64,000 bases of DNA from Hyunsoonleella aquatilis. Lineage in GTDB: Bacteria > Bacteroidota > Bacteroidia > Flavobacteriales > Flavobacteriaceae. This document shows positions 1 through 8,542 of the stretch, piece by piece. The stretch spans positions 861,560 through 925,559 of the forward strand of contig NZ_JACNMF010000001.1 of NCBI RefSeq assembly GCF_014270105.1, read 5' to 3'. The notes under the pieces were generated by a model, which had not been told where the DNA came from, ran no database searches, and saw nothing but the letters and a program-made list of their open reading frames with translations. The position numbers were made by a program, and so were the translations under genes. Position 1 is the first letter of the stretch, and the number at the start of each line of letters is the position of its first letter.

Positions 1-1034
1 GTGATCCGAACGACCCCTGCGATCCGATAGGAATAGATACAACCGACAGTGATGGCGATGGCTTGACCGACTGCGAGGAAACGACAGGAATCGATGACCC
101 GAGCACACCGGACGATCCAACGACCTTTCCAGGTGGACCGACGAGTGATCCTAACGATCCCTGTGATCCGATTGGCATCGATACAACTGACAGTGATGGC
201 GATGGCTTGACCGACTGCGAGGAAACGACAGGAATCGATGACCCGAGTACACCGGACGATCCAACGACCTTCCCAGGCGGACCGACGAGTGATCCGAACG
301 ACCCCTGCGATCCGATAGGAATAGATACAACCGACAGTGATGGCGATGGCCTAACGGACTGTGAGGAGACCACTGGAATCGATGACCCGAGCACACCGGA
401 CGATCCAACGGCTTTCCCGGGCGGACCAACAAGTGATCCGAACGACCCCTGCGATCCGATAGGAATAGATACAACCGATAGTGATGGCGATGGCTTGACC
501 GACTGCGAGGAAACGACAGGAATCGATGACCCAAGTACACCGGATGATCCAACGACTTTCCCGGGCGGACCAACAAGTGATCCGAACGACCCCTGCGATC
601 CGATAGGAATAGATACAACCGACAGTGATGGCGATGGCTTGACCGACTGCGAGGAAACGACAGGAATCGATGACCCGAGTACACCGGACGATCCAACGAC
701 TTTCCCGGGTGGGCCAACCAGTGATCCGAACGACCCCTGCGATCCGATAGGAATAGATACAACCGATAGTGATGGCGATGGCTTGACCGACTGCGAGGAA
801 ACGACGGGAATCGATGACCCAAGCACACCGGACGATCCAACGACTTTCCCGGGCGGACCGACGAGTGATCCGAACGATCCCTGCGATCCGATAGGAATAG
901 ATACAACCGATAGTGATGGCGATGGCCTAACGGACTGCGAGGAAACGACAGGAATCGATGACCCGAGCACACCGGACGATCCAACGACTTTCCCGGGTGG
1001 GCCAACCAGTGATCCGAACGACCCCTGCGATCCC
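1..1034 (+). repeat. Tandem array of 144-bp coding repeats
   Basis: The unit is 144 bases (48 codons), with about seven copies in the window and more expected upstream. Copies differ by scattered, mostly synonymous substitutions (for example cttgac/cctaac and gactttcccggg/gacctttccagg), with one Thr-to-Ala change. This suggests recent expansion or ongoing gene conversion. Each unit keeps the Ca-binding motif and a TDCEE and a DPCDP cysteine. The array stops where the frame changes to ITTGCQAS. Confidence 0.93.
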
Positions 1035-1742
1035 ATTACAACGGGATGCCAAGCGTCTATGGAAGTTACTAAGATTGCCGAGGTATCGGGTACGGATGTA
1101 GGAGATATAATTAGATATACTATTGAAGTTGAAAATACCGGAGATATTCTTTTAACTAATGTGTTATTGGAAGATATATTTCTTGATGCTAATGGTAACG
1201 CAATTTCTTTAACGGAGGATCCAATATTTGTTGGTGCGGATTTAGGAAGTACCGCAGGAACACTTCTTGCTGGTGAGACTGCCGAATATACAGCAAGCTT
1301 TACTATTACACAACCAGTTATAAATGCTGGAGGGGTAAGTAATAGTGTCATTGCTACTGCGCTCACAACGTCTTCGGGTACCGTTACCGATACAAGTGAT
1401 GATGGCGATGATTTGGATGGAAATACATCCGACGATCCTACGTTTACAGAACTTGGGTGTTTATTAGTCTTCAACGAATTTTCACCAAATGGAGATGGCG
1501 ATAATGATACTTTGGTTATCAATTGTATCGATAATTATCCTAACAATAATTTGGAAGTTTATAACAGATGGGGGAATATTGTTTATGAGAAGCGTGGCTA
1601 TAGTAATGATTGGGATGGTACTTCAAATGGACGTTCAACGCTTAAAGTAGATGAAAAACTACCGGAGGGAACATATTATTATGTGTTGGACTTTGGAGAT
1701 GGTTCTAAACCAAAAGTGGGATGGTTATACATAAACAGATAA
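1..1742 (+). CDS. C-terminal part of a giant repeat adhesin with a T9SS type B (gliding) sorting domain
   Basis: The reading frame is open from base 3, so the protein starts before the window. Three parts are visible. First come about seven near-identical 48-residue repeats, each carrying a thrombospondin type 3-like calcium motif (DSDGDGLTDCEE) and two cysteines, to about base 1034. Next is a DUF11-type beta-sandwich (CQASMEVTKIAEV to about base 1450), common in bacterial surface proteins. Last is a gliding-motility-associated C-terminal domain (CHU_C type: FSPNGDGDNDT, YNRWGNIVYE, LPEGTYYYVLD), the signal for export by the type IX system. The PorP/SprF gene follows after 29 bases, as for SprB-like adhesins. 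I infer a cell-surface adhesin or gliding-related filament. Its full length and N-terminus cannot be seen. Confidence 0.9.
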   Translation, partial: DPNDPCDPIGIDTTDSDGDGLTDCEETTGIDDPSTPDDPTTFPGGPTSDPNDPCDPIGIDTTDSDGDGLTDCEETTGIDDPSTPDDPTTFPGGPTSDPNDPCDPIGIDTTDSDGDGLTDCEETTGIDDPSTPDDPTAFPGGPTSDPNDPCDPIGIDTTDSDGDGLTDCEETTGIDDPSTPDDPTTFPGGPTSDPNDPCDPIGIDTTDSDGDGLTDCEETTGIDDPSTPDDPTTFPGGPTSDPNDPCDPIGIDTTDSDGDGLTDCEETTGIDDPSTPDDPTTFPGGPTSDPNDPCDPIGIDTTDSDGDGLTDCEETTGIDDPSTPDDPTTFPGGPTSDPNDPCDPITTGCQASMEVTKIAEVSGTDVGDIIRYTIEVENTGDILLTNVLLEDIFLDANGNAISLTEDPIFVGADLGSTAGTLLAGETAEYTASFTITQPVINAGGVSNSVIATALTTSSGTVTDTSDDGDDLDGNTSDDPTFTELGCLLVFNEFSPNGDGDNDTLVINCIDNYPNNNLEVYNRWGNIVYEKRGYSNDWDGTSNGRSTLKVDEKLPEGTYYYVLDFGDGSKPKVGWLYINR

Positions 1743-1771
1743 TTTAAGGTAAACAGCTAAAAAATTAAAAA

Positions 1772-2698
1772 ATGATACAGAAATCATCATATATCAAAAG
1801 ATTAATTTTAGTAGTGTTTACTGCACTATTAGGTATAGAAACTCAAGCACAACAGGACCCTCAGTTTACACATTATATGTATAACACCATGAGCGTGAAT
1901 TCTGCATATGCTGGACAAAGAGACGTATTAAGTGCAACGGCTTTGTACAGGACCCAATGGGTTGGTATAGACGGTGCACCTGAAACAATAACTTTTGGAA
2001 TTCATACTCCGCTTAGGAACGATCGTTTAGGCCTTGGTTTAAATGTTGTTAGCGATAAGCTAGGACCTGCTTCAGAAACAACTATTGATGCAAACTTTTC
2101 ATATACCATTCCTCTCAATACTGATTTAGAATTGTCCTTTGGTGTGAAAGGTGGACTACATGTTCTGGATGCCGATTGGAGCAAGGGTCGTTTTCAAAAC
2201 CCCGACAGAGTGTTTAACGATAATATTAATCTGATTTCTCCAACCTTAGGTGTTGGCGCATATTTACATTCAGATAAATGGTACTTAGGTCTGTCTGTCC
2301 CTAATATGTTAACAACCAAGCATTACGATGATTTTCAAGAGTCCATTGCCACCGAGCGACTGCATTTTTTCCTGATAGGTGGGTATGTGTTCGATTTAAG
2401 CGAAAACACCAAGCTAAAACCGGCCTTTTTAGTTAAGGCAGTAGAGGGTGCTCCCCTGATTGCAGATTTGTCCGCTAACGTATTGTTCAATGATAAGTTT
2501 ACTTTAGGATTGGCTTACAGGTGGGATGATTCCGTTAGTGGCTTGGTAGGTTTTCAAGTGGATAAAAGCCTATTTGTAGGGTATTCCTATGATGCTACAA
2601 CTACCGCTTTAAACAACTATAATAGCGGGACCCACGAAATTATGTTACGATTTGAATTACAGCAGATTGGTAAAATTTTATCCCCAAGATTCTTCTAA
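1772..2698 (+). CDS. PorP/SprF family type IX secretion membrane protein
   Basis: 308 residues with a signal peptide ending near TQA-QQDPQ, followed by the family hallmark QFTHYMYNTMSVNSAYAGQRD and LYRTQWVGIDGAP. The rest is outer-membrane beta-strand rich, ending in an aromatic C-terminus (SPRFF). PorP/SprF proteins sit in the outer membrane; many are encoded directly after a large type B cargo adhesin and are needed for its export or anchoring. The position 29 bases after the repeat adhesin fits that partner role. The family is clear; the one-to-one partnership is inferred from context. Confidence 0.92.
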   Translation: MIQKSSYIKRLILVVFTALLGIETQAQQDPQFTHYMYNTMSVNSAYAGQRDVLSATALYRTQWVGIDGAPETITFGIHTPLRNDRLGLGLNVVSDKLGPASETTIDANFSYTIPLNTDLELSFGVKGGLHVLDADWSKGRFQNPDRVFNDNINLISPTLGVGAYLHSDKWYLGLSVPNMLTTKHYDDFQESIATERLHFFLIGGYVFDLSENTKLKPAFLVKAVEGAPLIADLSANVLFNDKFTLGLAYRWDDSVSGLVGFQVDKSLFVGYSYDATTTALNNYNSGTHEIMLRFELQQIGKILSPRFF

Positions 2699-2710
2699 AA
2701 GACAATAGAT

Positions 2711-4618
2711 ATGAAACATAGAATATATATACTTTCAATACTTTTTGCTTTAGTTTTTAATAGTTCTTTTTCGCAAAAGGGAAAAGCTTCAAAAGCCATT
2801 AAAGCTTATGAAAAATTGTCTTATGTAGCCTCAAGAAGCGATTTGTTGGAATTGGCAAGTAAAGAAAACGCCTCTCCGGAGGTGATTGAAAAGTTGGCGA
2901 ATACCTTTTATTTGAATAGTGAAATGGTAGATGCTTCAAAATGGTACGATAGCTTGATAGCATTGAGCCCTGAAACCCATCCTGAAAATTATTTTAGATT
3001 TGGTATGGCTTTGAAAGCACAGGAAAAATATGATGAAGCAGAGGGGGTTTTGGTAAAGTTTGCCCTAATGCAACCAGAGGATTCCCGGGCAAAAGCAATT
3101 TTAAATGCCCCAAATTATCTAAGGGACATTGAAAATAACTCAAAAGATTATGAATTGAGAAATCTGAATATCAACACTGAGTTTTCAGATTTTGGAGCTT
3201 CAATATATAATGGAAATTTAATATTTGCTTCATCTAGAGATGTAAATGAAAAAATATATGGTTGGAACGCCCAACCGTTTTTGGATATATTCAAAATAGA
3301 TTCCATCGGTAATGTAACGGAAGTTTTAGGAAAAATCAACACGAAATATCATGAATCTTCCACTGCATTTACTAAGGATGGGAAGACTGTATACTTCACA
3401 AGAAATAATTATTTCAAAAAAAGGTTCAAAAAGAATAGTGAGGACACCCATGCTTTAAAAATATACAAAGCCACTTTGGCGGACGGGATTTGGACCAATA
3501 TAGAATCTTTACCCTTTAACAGTGATGAATATAGTGTGGCGCATCCAGCGCTAAGTGTTGAGGAGGACAAGTTATATTTTGCTTCGGATATGCCCGGTAC
3601 TTTTGGAAGCTCCGATATTTTTGTAGTTGATATCAATGATGATGGGACCTACGGCAAGGTTGTAAATTTAGGGCCGAATATAAATACCGAGGGCAGGGAG
3701 AATTTTCCTTTTATAAGTGACAAAGGGATGCTTTATTTTTCATCTGATGGCCATGTGGGGCTTGGCGGATTGGATGTGTTTAAGATTGATGTTGAGCATA
3801 TTTATACTGGAACAGGTGTAAAAAATTTGGCGAAGCCGATTAACAGCCCGAAAGACGATTTTAGTTTTGTAATTGATGAAGCTTCTGGAAAAGGATATAT
3901 TTCATCCAATAGGAAAGGAGGAAAGGGTGATGATGATATTTATAGTTTTGAAATGCCGGAATGTACCTTTAACGTGTCGGGAACGGTAATAGATAAAAGG
4001 ACTAAGGAAATTTTACCAAATACCAAAGTTATCCTGTCAGACACCAATAATAATATCATAGAATCCAGGGTGAGTGACGGTTCTGGTAAGTTCGCTTTTA
4101 CTATGGGATGTAACGATGCTACCTATATCGTTGAAGGCAAAAAGGAAAATTATAATGACGATTTTATTGATTTTTCGGTAGACGCTGAGGATATAACTAC
4201 TTTAAAATTAGAATTAAAATTAGAGCCGAAAGTAGCCGAAGTGGGGACAGACTTGTTTAAGCTATTGAACCTAAACCCTATTTATTTTGACTATGACAAA
4301 TCTTTTATCCGTCCTGATGCGGAAATTGAACTCGCAAAAATTATAAATTACATGAAGCAGTATCCCAATGTAAAGGTGGATGTGCGCTCGCATACGGACT
4401 CACGAGGGCGCGATGCCTATAATTTTGCTTTGTCCAATAGAAGAAACAAATCTACCATAGCATATATTATAAATAATGGAGGCATTTCGGCAAACAGATT
4501 ATCCGGTAAAGGTTATGGGGAAACACAGCTTACGAACCATTGTTCAAATGGCGTAAAATGTTCCAAAGAAGAGCATCAGGCCAATAGGCGAAGCGAATTC
4601 ATCGTTGTAGAAAACTAA
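2711..4618 (+). CDS. OmpA-family protein with TPR and PD40-type repeats
   Basis: 635 residues with a signal peptide (MKHRIYILSILFALVFNSSFS). Residues about 25-140 look like tetratricopeptide helices. Residues about 150-400 contain beta-propeller (WD40-like PD40) repeats such as IFASSRD, VYFTRN and LYFASDMPG. A carboxypeptidase-regulatory-like beta domain (FNVSGTVIDKRTKEILPNTKVIL) follows. The C-terminal OmpA peptidoglycan-binding domain carries IYFDYDKSFIRPDA, the HTDSRG motif and LSNRRNKS. This architecture is usual for the third gene of SprB/SprF-type operons and for PorE-like proteins, which tie outer-membrane machinery to the cell wall. It starts 12 bases after the SprF gene, so it is probably co-transcribed. 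Confidence 0.9.
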   Translation: MKHRIYILSILFALVFNSSFSQKGKASKAIKAYEKLSYVASRSDLLELASKENASPEVIEKLANTFYLNSEMVDASKWYDSLIALSPETHPENYFRFGMALKAQEKYDEAEGVLVKFALMQPEDSRAKAILNAPNYLRDIENNSKDYELRNLNINTEFSDFGASIYNGNLIFASSRDVNEKIYGWNAQPFLDIFKIDSIGNVTEVLGKINTKYHESSTAFTKDGKTVYFTRNNYFKKRFKKNSEDTHALKIYKATLADGIWTNIESLPFNSDEYSVAHPALSVEEDKLYFASDMPGTFGSSDIFVVDINDDGTYGKVVNLGPNINTEGRENFPFISDKGMLYFSSDGHVGLGGLDVFKIDVEHIYTGTGVKNLAKPINSPKDDFSFVIDEASGKGYISSNRKGGKGDDDIYSFEMPECTFNVSGTVIDKRTKEILPNTKVILSDTNNNIIESRVSDGSGKFAFTMGCNDATYIVEGKKENYNDDFIDFSVDAEDITTLKLELKLEPKVAEVGTDLFKLLNLNPIYFDYDKSFIRPDAEIELAKIINYMKQYPNVKVDVRSHTDSRGRDAYNFALSNRRNKSTIAYIINNGGISANRLSGKGYGETQLTNHCSNGVKCSKEEHQANRRSEFIVVEN

Positions 4619-4641
4619 TACGCTAACCATCAACTTCAAAG

Positions 4642-4676
4642 GCATCTAAATTTATTTTAGGTGCTTTTTTTATTTC
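4642..4676 (+). terminator. Rho-independent terminator of the adhesin-SprF-OmpA operon
   Basis: The stem GCATCTAAA / TTTAGGTGC (one G-T pair) has a short loop and is followed directly by a run of seven T. It lies 24 bases after the OmpA stop codon. Confidence 0.85.
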
Positions 4677-4712
4677 TTAAAACTAGGTGCAAAACAAGTG
4701 ATTTTTTGTTCG

Positions 4713-4720
4713 TATTTTTG
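4713..4720 (+). promoter_or_regulatory. Bacteroidota -7 box for idi
   Basis: TATTTTTG matches TAnnTTTG exactly and ends 7 bases before the idi ATG at 4728. It lies inside a longer GTG-initiated frame, which argues for the ATG as the real start and for a very short leader. No good -33 TTG was found at the usual distance. Confidence 0.5.
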
Positions 4721-4727
4721 TTTACCT

Positions 4728-5255
4728 ATGGAAGAAGAAAAAGTAATTCTTGTTAATGAACAAGATGAGCAGATTGGTTTAATGCCTAAGATGGAAGCCC
4801 ATGAAAAAGCCATATTGCACCGTGCATTTTCTGTTTTTATTTTTAATGATAACAATGAATTGATGTTGCAACAAAGGGCTTTGGATAAATACCATTCACC
4901 TGGGCTTTGGACTAACACCTGCTGTAGCCATCAAAGGGATGGGGAGAGCAATATTGAGGCAGGAAAACGAAGATTGCAGGAGGAGATGGGTTTTGTAACG
5001 GATTTGGAGGAGTCCATTTCTTTTATCTACAAAGCACCTTTCGACAACGGTTTGACCGAACACGAATATGACCACGTTTTGTTGGGAAAGTTTAACGCAG
5101 AACCAACAATAAATGAAGAAGAAGTGGCGGATTGGAAATGGATGTCGCTAGAAGACGTAAAAGTTGATATAGCGCTAAGCCCAGAAAATTATACAGCATG
5201 GTTTAAGGTGATTTTTGAGAAATTTTACGAACATATTAATATTGGAGCCAAATGA
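4728..5255 (+). CDS. idi: Isopentenyl-diphosphate delta-isomerase, type I
   Basis: Interconverts isopentenyl and dimethylallyl diphosphate for isoprenoid synthesis in the cytosol. The 175-residue Nudix-fold protein shows the type I signature TNTCCSHQ with the catalytic cysteine, and the Nudix-like stretch EAGKRRLQEEMGF. The acid WKWMSLEDV near the C-terminus is also family-typical. The GTG-initiated frame begins at 4698, but MEEEKVILVNEQDEQ at 4728 matches family N-termini and follows a -7 box. The stop overlaps the next start by four bases (ATGA), indicating translational coupling with the pterin synthase. Confidence 0.93.
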   Translation: MEEEKVILVNEQDEQIGLMPKMEAHEKAILHRAFSVFIFNDNNELMLQQRALDKYHSPGLWTNTCCSHQRDGESNIEAGKRRLQEEMGFVTDLEESISFIYKAPFDNGLTEHEYDHVLLGKFNAEPTINEEEVADWKWMSLEDVKVDIALSPENYTAWFKVIFEKFYEHINIGAK

Positions 5256-5662
5256 AAGTAAAAGTGAGCAGAAAGGCCCATTTTAATGCAGCGCATCGCT
5301 TGTATCGCAAGGATTGGGATTTTAAAAAAAACGATGCGGTTTTTGGGAAATGCAACAATCCTAACTTTCATGGGCATAATTATGAACTGATTGTAAGTGT
5401 TACTGGAAAAATTGATCCTGACACCGGCTATGTGATAGATATGAAAGTGTTAAAAGATATCATAAAAGCAGAGGTGGAAGAGGCTTTTGATCATAAAAAT
5501 TTAAATTTGGAAGTTCCAGAATTCAAGGATTTGAATCCGACAGCTGAAAACATTGCTGTGGTGATTTATAACAAGATCAAGCCTAAGTTGGACAACAAAC
5601 TAGAGCTCGAAATTACACTTTACGAAACACCAAGGAATTTCGTAACCTATTTCGGAGAATAA
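5252..5662 (+). CDS. queD: 6-carboxytetrahydropterin synthase family (QueD/PTPS)
   Basis: 136 residues. Zinc ligands His15 (HFNAAH), His40 and His42 (NFHGHNY) are present, as are the catalytic Cys34 in FGKCNNPN and a DHKNLN motif around residue 78. The family converts dihydroneopterin triphosphate either to 6-carboxytetrahydropterin (the queuosine route) or to 6-pyruvoyl-tetrahydropterin. The short, Cys-containing bacterial form fits QueD best, but no other queuosine genes are nearby, so the product is inferred. Translationally coupled to idi. Confidence 0.87.
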   Translation: MKVKVSRKAHFNAAHRLYRKDWDFKKNDAVFGKCNNPNFHGHNYELIVSVTGKIDPDTGYVIDMKVLKDIIKAEVEEAFDHKNLNLEVPEFKDLNPTAENIAVVIYNKIKPKLDNKLELEITLYETPRNFVTYFGE

Positions 5663-5801
5663 GTTGCTTTAGGGCTAAGGTCATATCGTTTCTTATTAAT
5701 GTCCACTTTCCTTGAAAATTCTCTATTTTCTTTCTTAACAAATGTTCATAACTCGTTTATTAATCATAAAGTTATAGGAATATTCATGTAGATTAATTAT
5801 A

Positions 5802-5809
5802 TAAATTTG
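5802..5809 (+). promoter_or_regulatory. -7 box upstream of the 88-residue protein
   Basis: TAAATTTG fits TAnnTTTG and lies 24 bases before the ATG at 5833. No clear -33 TTG at 17-23 bases spacing. Confidence 0.45.
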
Positions 5810-5832
5810 TTAGAAACCTAAATAAAAAAGAA

Positions 5833-6099
5833 ATGGCGAGTGTAAGAGATTTAAAGAAAGATATCAATTTTGTGTTGGGCGATATCATCGAAGCGGTATA
5901 CGTTTGGGAATACCAAAATACGGATAAGGACACCAAAAAGAGTGAAGCGATAATCGATGAGGCTATCGAAGTTTTTGACGAATTAATCGCTAAGGTAAAT
6001 GACAGAAAGGTTGAGAACAAAAGAGCACACTTTAAAGCAATAAATAAGGAACTTGAAGAAAAAGGCAAGGCGCTTATTGATAAAGTTAATAAGCTTTAA
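5833..6099 (+). CDS. Conserved flavobacterial 88-residue helical protein, histone H1-like
   Basis: A small, highly charged, Lys/Glu-rich, probably all-helical protein (VRDLKKDINFVLGDIIEAVYVWEYQ; C-terminal KALIDKVNKL). It has no signal peptide or membrane segment. Small proteins of this kind are conserved in Flavobacteriia and are sometimes named histone H1/Hc1-like, but it lacks the Ala/Lys/Pro tail of real Hc1 proteins. A nucleoid role is only a guess. It is a single gene with its own -7 box and terminator. Confidence 0.75.
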   Translation: MASVRDLKKDINFVLGDIIEAVYVWEYQNTDKDTKKSEAIIDEAIEVFDELIAKVNDRKVENKRAHFKAINKELEEKGKALIDKVNKL

Positions 6100-6123
6100 A
6101 ACATAAACACTTTTTATTATATA

Positions 6124-6156
6124 CACTTCAAAACATCTGTTTTGAGGTGTTTTTTT
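6124..6156. terminator. Bidirectional terminator between convergent genes
   Basis: CACTTCAAAAC / GTTTTGAGGTG forms an 11-bp stem with a 4-base loop and a T-run on the plus side. It separates the 88-residue gene from the convergent DUF4369 lipoprotein gene that ends at 6155, so it may serve both. Confidence 0.8.
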
Positions 6157-6850
6157 ATTCTTTTGCTTTTATTTCAGTAATAAAATCCTGAAGTCTTTTG
6201 CCATATTTAGAAGCTTTTATTTCAGGGGTCAGTGAATTATTGATGGTATCCAGCCACTTTACTTTAGCATTGTAAATTTCAGAAAGCGCCAAGAAGGGAG
6301 CCACTTCACTATCCCTATGGTTTAAAGCAAAGTTTACAGTTTGAAGATATCCACTTTTTATAATGTTTTGACGCAGTTTGGCAATTGAATCTGCCTTTAG
6401 TGAATCTCCCTCTTTTTGTGCTTCAAAGCTCTCCTTTATCAAGTCTAGGTTGCGATTGTTTAATCTGGACATCAATTTTTTGTAGTCTTCATAAATTTTT
6501 TGATGTTCTGAACCTTTGATTTCGGCATCGCCCACAAAGTTTTTTAAAGTAGTGCTAATTTCCACAGTACCCTTGTCAGCAAAAAACTCAATGCGATCCT
6601 CTTCTTTCGAATTTTTGTCCAAATAGATATAGAATAAATCCGGCTCCTCCAAATCACTGTAAAGTTCAAATTTGGAGTTGCCATTCACCTGAACGGAATC
6701 CACTGTGACTAATAATGTGTCAATGATTCGTTTTAAGTAAACGGTGCCTTTTTTTAACCCATCAATATTGGCCTTTACAATTAAATGAGAATTTGATTTT
6801 GAGCAGGAAAACCCCAAAACAAACAAAATTAAGACTAGAAATTTCTTCAT
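6155..6850 (-). CDS. DUF4369-type lipoprotein
   Basis: 231 residues with a lipoprotein signal peptide (lipobox GFSC, Cys16). The N-terminal beta domain (LIVKANIDGLKKGTVYLKRI, FELYSDLEEPDLFYIYL) is DUF4369, usually found in front of thioredoxin/TlpA domains in Bacteroidota. No thioredoxin CxxC domain follows; the C-terminal half is helical. It is therefore a DUF4369-only periplasmic lipoprotein, perhaps a shortened relative of thiol:disulfide interchange proteins. Function unknown. Confidence 0.8.
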   Translation of the reverse strand: MKKFLVLILFVLGFSCSKSNSHLIVKANIDGLKKGTVYLKRIIDTLLVTVDSVQVNGNSKFELYSDLEEPDLFYIYLDKNSKEEDRIEFFADKGTVEISTTLKNFVGDAEIKGSEHQKIYEDYKKLMSRLNNRNLDLIKESFEAQKEGDSLKADSIAKLRQNIIKSGYLQTVNFALNHRDSEVAPFLALSEIYNAKVKWLDTINNSLTPEIKASKYGKRLQDFITEIKAKE

Positions 6851-6900
6851 CAGAATTCAAAATTAACGTGGGCAAATATCATATAAATATTAGTGAAATG

Positions 6901-8205
6901 CTAACCGCCAGAGGCAATTTTCATAAGTTCGGCGCATAGCATGGCACCGTAAGTACCCACCACGTAACCGAATACGGCTAAAAGCACACCAACCGTGGCC
7001 AGTGACGGGTGAAATGCAGCCGCAACAACTGGGGCTGAAGCGGCTCCGCCAATATTGGCTTTACTGCCTATGGCCAAAAAGAAATAGGGCGCCTTAATGA
7101 CTTTAGCCACTAAAACTAATAGTGCTACGTGGATGGCCATCCAAACCAATCCAACAAAAATTAATCCGGGGTTATCTGCAATTCTGGTCAAATCCATTTT
7201 CATTCCTATACTTGCCACGAGAATATAAATAAAAACGCTTCCAATTTTACTTGCACCAGCACCTTCGTAAGTTTTGAATTTGGTGAAAGACAGGAAAATG
7301 CCAATAGCGGTAGCCAAGGTAATCATCCAGAAGAATTGACTTCCGAAAGAGGATAGTGCGGAGGATTTGTCCCTTACTGCTTCAAAATTATTGGTCAAGA
7401 AATCGGAAATATTATTAGCTCCAAAATGTGATAAGCCAACTACGGTAAAGGCAATGCCCAAAATTACCATAAAATCACTGAGCGTGGGATTCTTTGAAAT
7501 TTTAGCGGCATACGTAGAAACCCGTTCTTTTAAGGTTTCTATGGCGCTATTATCTGCCTTTAGCCAGTTATCAATTTTATCAGATTTACCAATACCCAAT
7601 AGCAGGATAGCCATCCAAATATTAGCCACCACAATATCGACAATTACCATGCCTGCGTAATTATCTGTATTGTACCCATAAATTTCCAGCATGGCGGCCT
7701 GATTTGCACCGCCGCCAATCCAACTACCGGCTAATGTGGCTAGTCCACGCCATACTGCATCGGGGCCAGCACCTCCAACCGTTTCAGGAGATACCATCGA
7801 AATCAATAGAATAGCCAAGGGACCTCCAATAATAACGCCGGCTGTCCCCGTTAAAAACATGATCAGTGCTTTTGGCCCAAGATTAAATATAGCCTTCAAA
7901 TCAATACTCAAGGTCATCAATACCAAGGCAGCGGGCAACAAAAACCTACTGGCGATGTAGTAAATTTGGGAATGATGTTCGATAACTTCACCAGAAGCAT
8001 TAGTAGTTGTCCACTCTGGGGCAATGATCCCAAAAGTTGTTAGTGCCCCGGGCAGCATATATGCCATCAGCAAGGCAGGTATGTATTTATAGAATTTTTT
8101 CCAAAAGCGGTGCGAGCTGGACGAAGTATAGAATACAAAACCTAATGTCAACATTACCAGCCCAAAGGCGATGGTGTCTTTGATAAATATTTGTGCTTCC
8201 ATCAT
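6901..8205 (-). CDS. DUF819 (YjcL-like) membrane protein
   Basis: 434 residues with about 11 hydrophobic segments across the full length. Glycine-rich stretches typical of DUF819 are present: GSWIGGGANQAAMLEIYG and AIGSKANIGGAASAPVVAAAFHPSLATVGVLLAVFGY. The family belongs to the wider transporter-like fold group, but its substrate is unknown. It has no close operon neighbour; the DUF4369 gene follows after 50 bases on the same strand and could be co-transcribed. Confidence 0.85.
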   Translation of the reverse strand: MMEAQIFIKDTIAFGLVMLTLGFVFYTSSSSHRFWKKFYKYIPALLMAYMLPGALTTFGIIAPEWTTTNASGEVIEHHSQIYYIASRFLLPAALVLMTLSIDLKAIFNLGPKALIMFLTGTAGVIIGGPLAILLISMVSPETVGGAGPDAVWRGLATLAGSWIGGGANQAAMLEIYGYNTDNYAGMVIVDIVVANIWMAILLLGIGKSDKIDNWLKADNSAIETLKERVSTYAAKISKNPTLSDFMVILGIAFTVVGLSHFGANNISDFLTNNFEAVRDKSSALSSFGSQFFWMITLATAIGIFLSFTKFKTYEGAGASKIGSVFIYILVASIGMKMDLTRIADNPGLIFVGLVWMAIHVALLVLVAKVIKAPYFFLAIGSKANIGGAASAPVVAAAFHPSLATVGVLLAVFGYVVGTYGAMLCAELMKIASGG

Positions 8206-8260
8206 TTTTTAGATTTAAAAAACCTAAGATAAATAAAATTTGAAAAGTAGTATTTTGAGT

Positions 8261-8277
8261 TTGGCACGATGCTTGTT
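8261..8277 (+). promoter_or_regulatory. Sigma-54-like -24/-12 element
   Basis: TTGGCACGATGCTTGTT matches the -24 half of the sigma-54 consensus (TTGGCACG) perfectly with correct spacing. The -12 half reads TTGTT instead of TTGCW. A start about 12 bases downstream would fall at the foot of the hairpin beginning at 8290. No protein gene follows. The call rests on one sequence match. Confidence 0.35.
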
Positions 8278-8284
8278 TATTGTT

Positions 8285-8402
8285 AAACGATTACACTTCT
8301 AATGATATAGTTTAAGGAGTGGTTACTTTAAACTTAAGAAATGTAATTTCATATTTTGGTTGGTTAGTTAGAAAAAAAGCACCCATATCGGGTGCTTTTT
8401 TA
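8285..8402 (+). ncRNA. Candidate small RNA: two-stage hairpin plus intrinsic terminator
   Basis: The outer helix 8290-8300/8337-8347 has 10 of 11 pairs. An internal loop is followed by the inner helix 8309-8316/8327-8334 (8 pairs) and an apical loop of about ten bases. About 30 bases later GCACCC/GGGTGC with a T6 run (8379-8401) is a good terminator. No ORF of useful size lies between 8206 and 8400, and the upstream gene is on the other strand, so the terminator must serve a non-coding transcript. Not assigned to an RNA family. Confidence 0.5.
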
Positions 8403-8508
8403 TGTCTCATAGCTAAAGCAAAACATGCATTTCATCGATGAAACAATCATATTCGACGAAGTGTGTTAAAGAAACACGTATTTCATCGATTTTTTATGTT
8501 TTTTATCG

Positions 8509-8536
8509 TTGCAATTCAAATACGTTTTTATATTTG
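8509..8536 (+). promoter_or_regulatory. Consensus housekeeping promoter without a following gene
   Basis: TTG at 8509-8511, a 17-base spacer and TATATTTG at 8529-8536 match the Bacteroidota -33/-7 consensus fully. The next coding start (8732) is almost 200 bases away, behind a strong terminator. Confidence 0.6.
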
Positions 8537-8542
8537 ACTCGT

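Noticed and set aside
151-1005. 284-residue open frame on the minus strand inside the repeat adhesin
   Set aside because: It is the mirror of the 144-bp repeat; its Arg/His/Ser-rich repeats follow from the plus-strand codons and no family or signal is seen.
1-1034. Regular repeats as a possible CRISPR array
   Set aside because: The units are contiguous, coding, 144 bases long and have no spacers.
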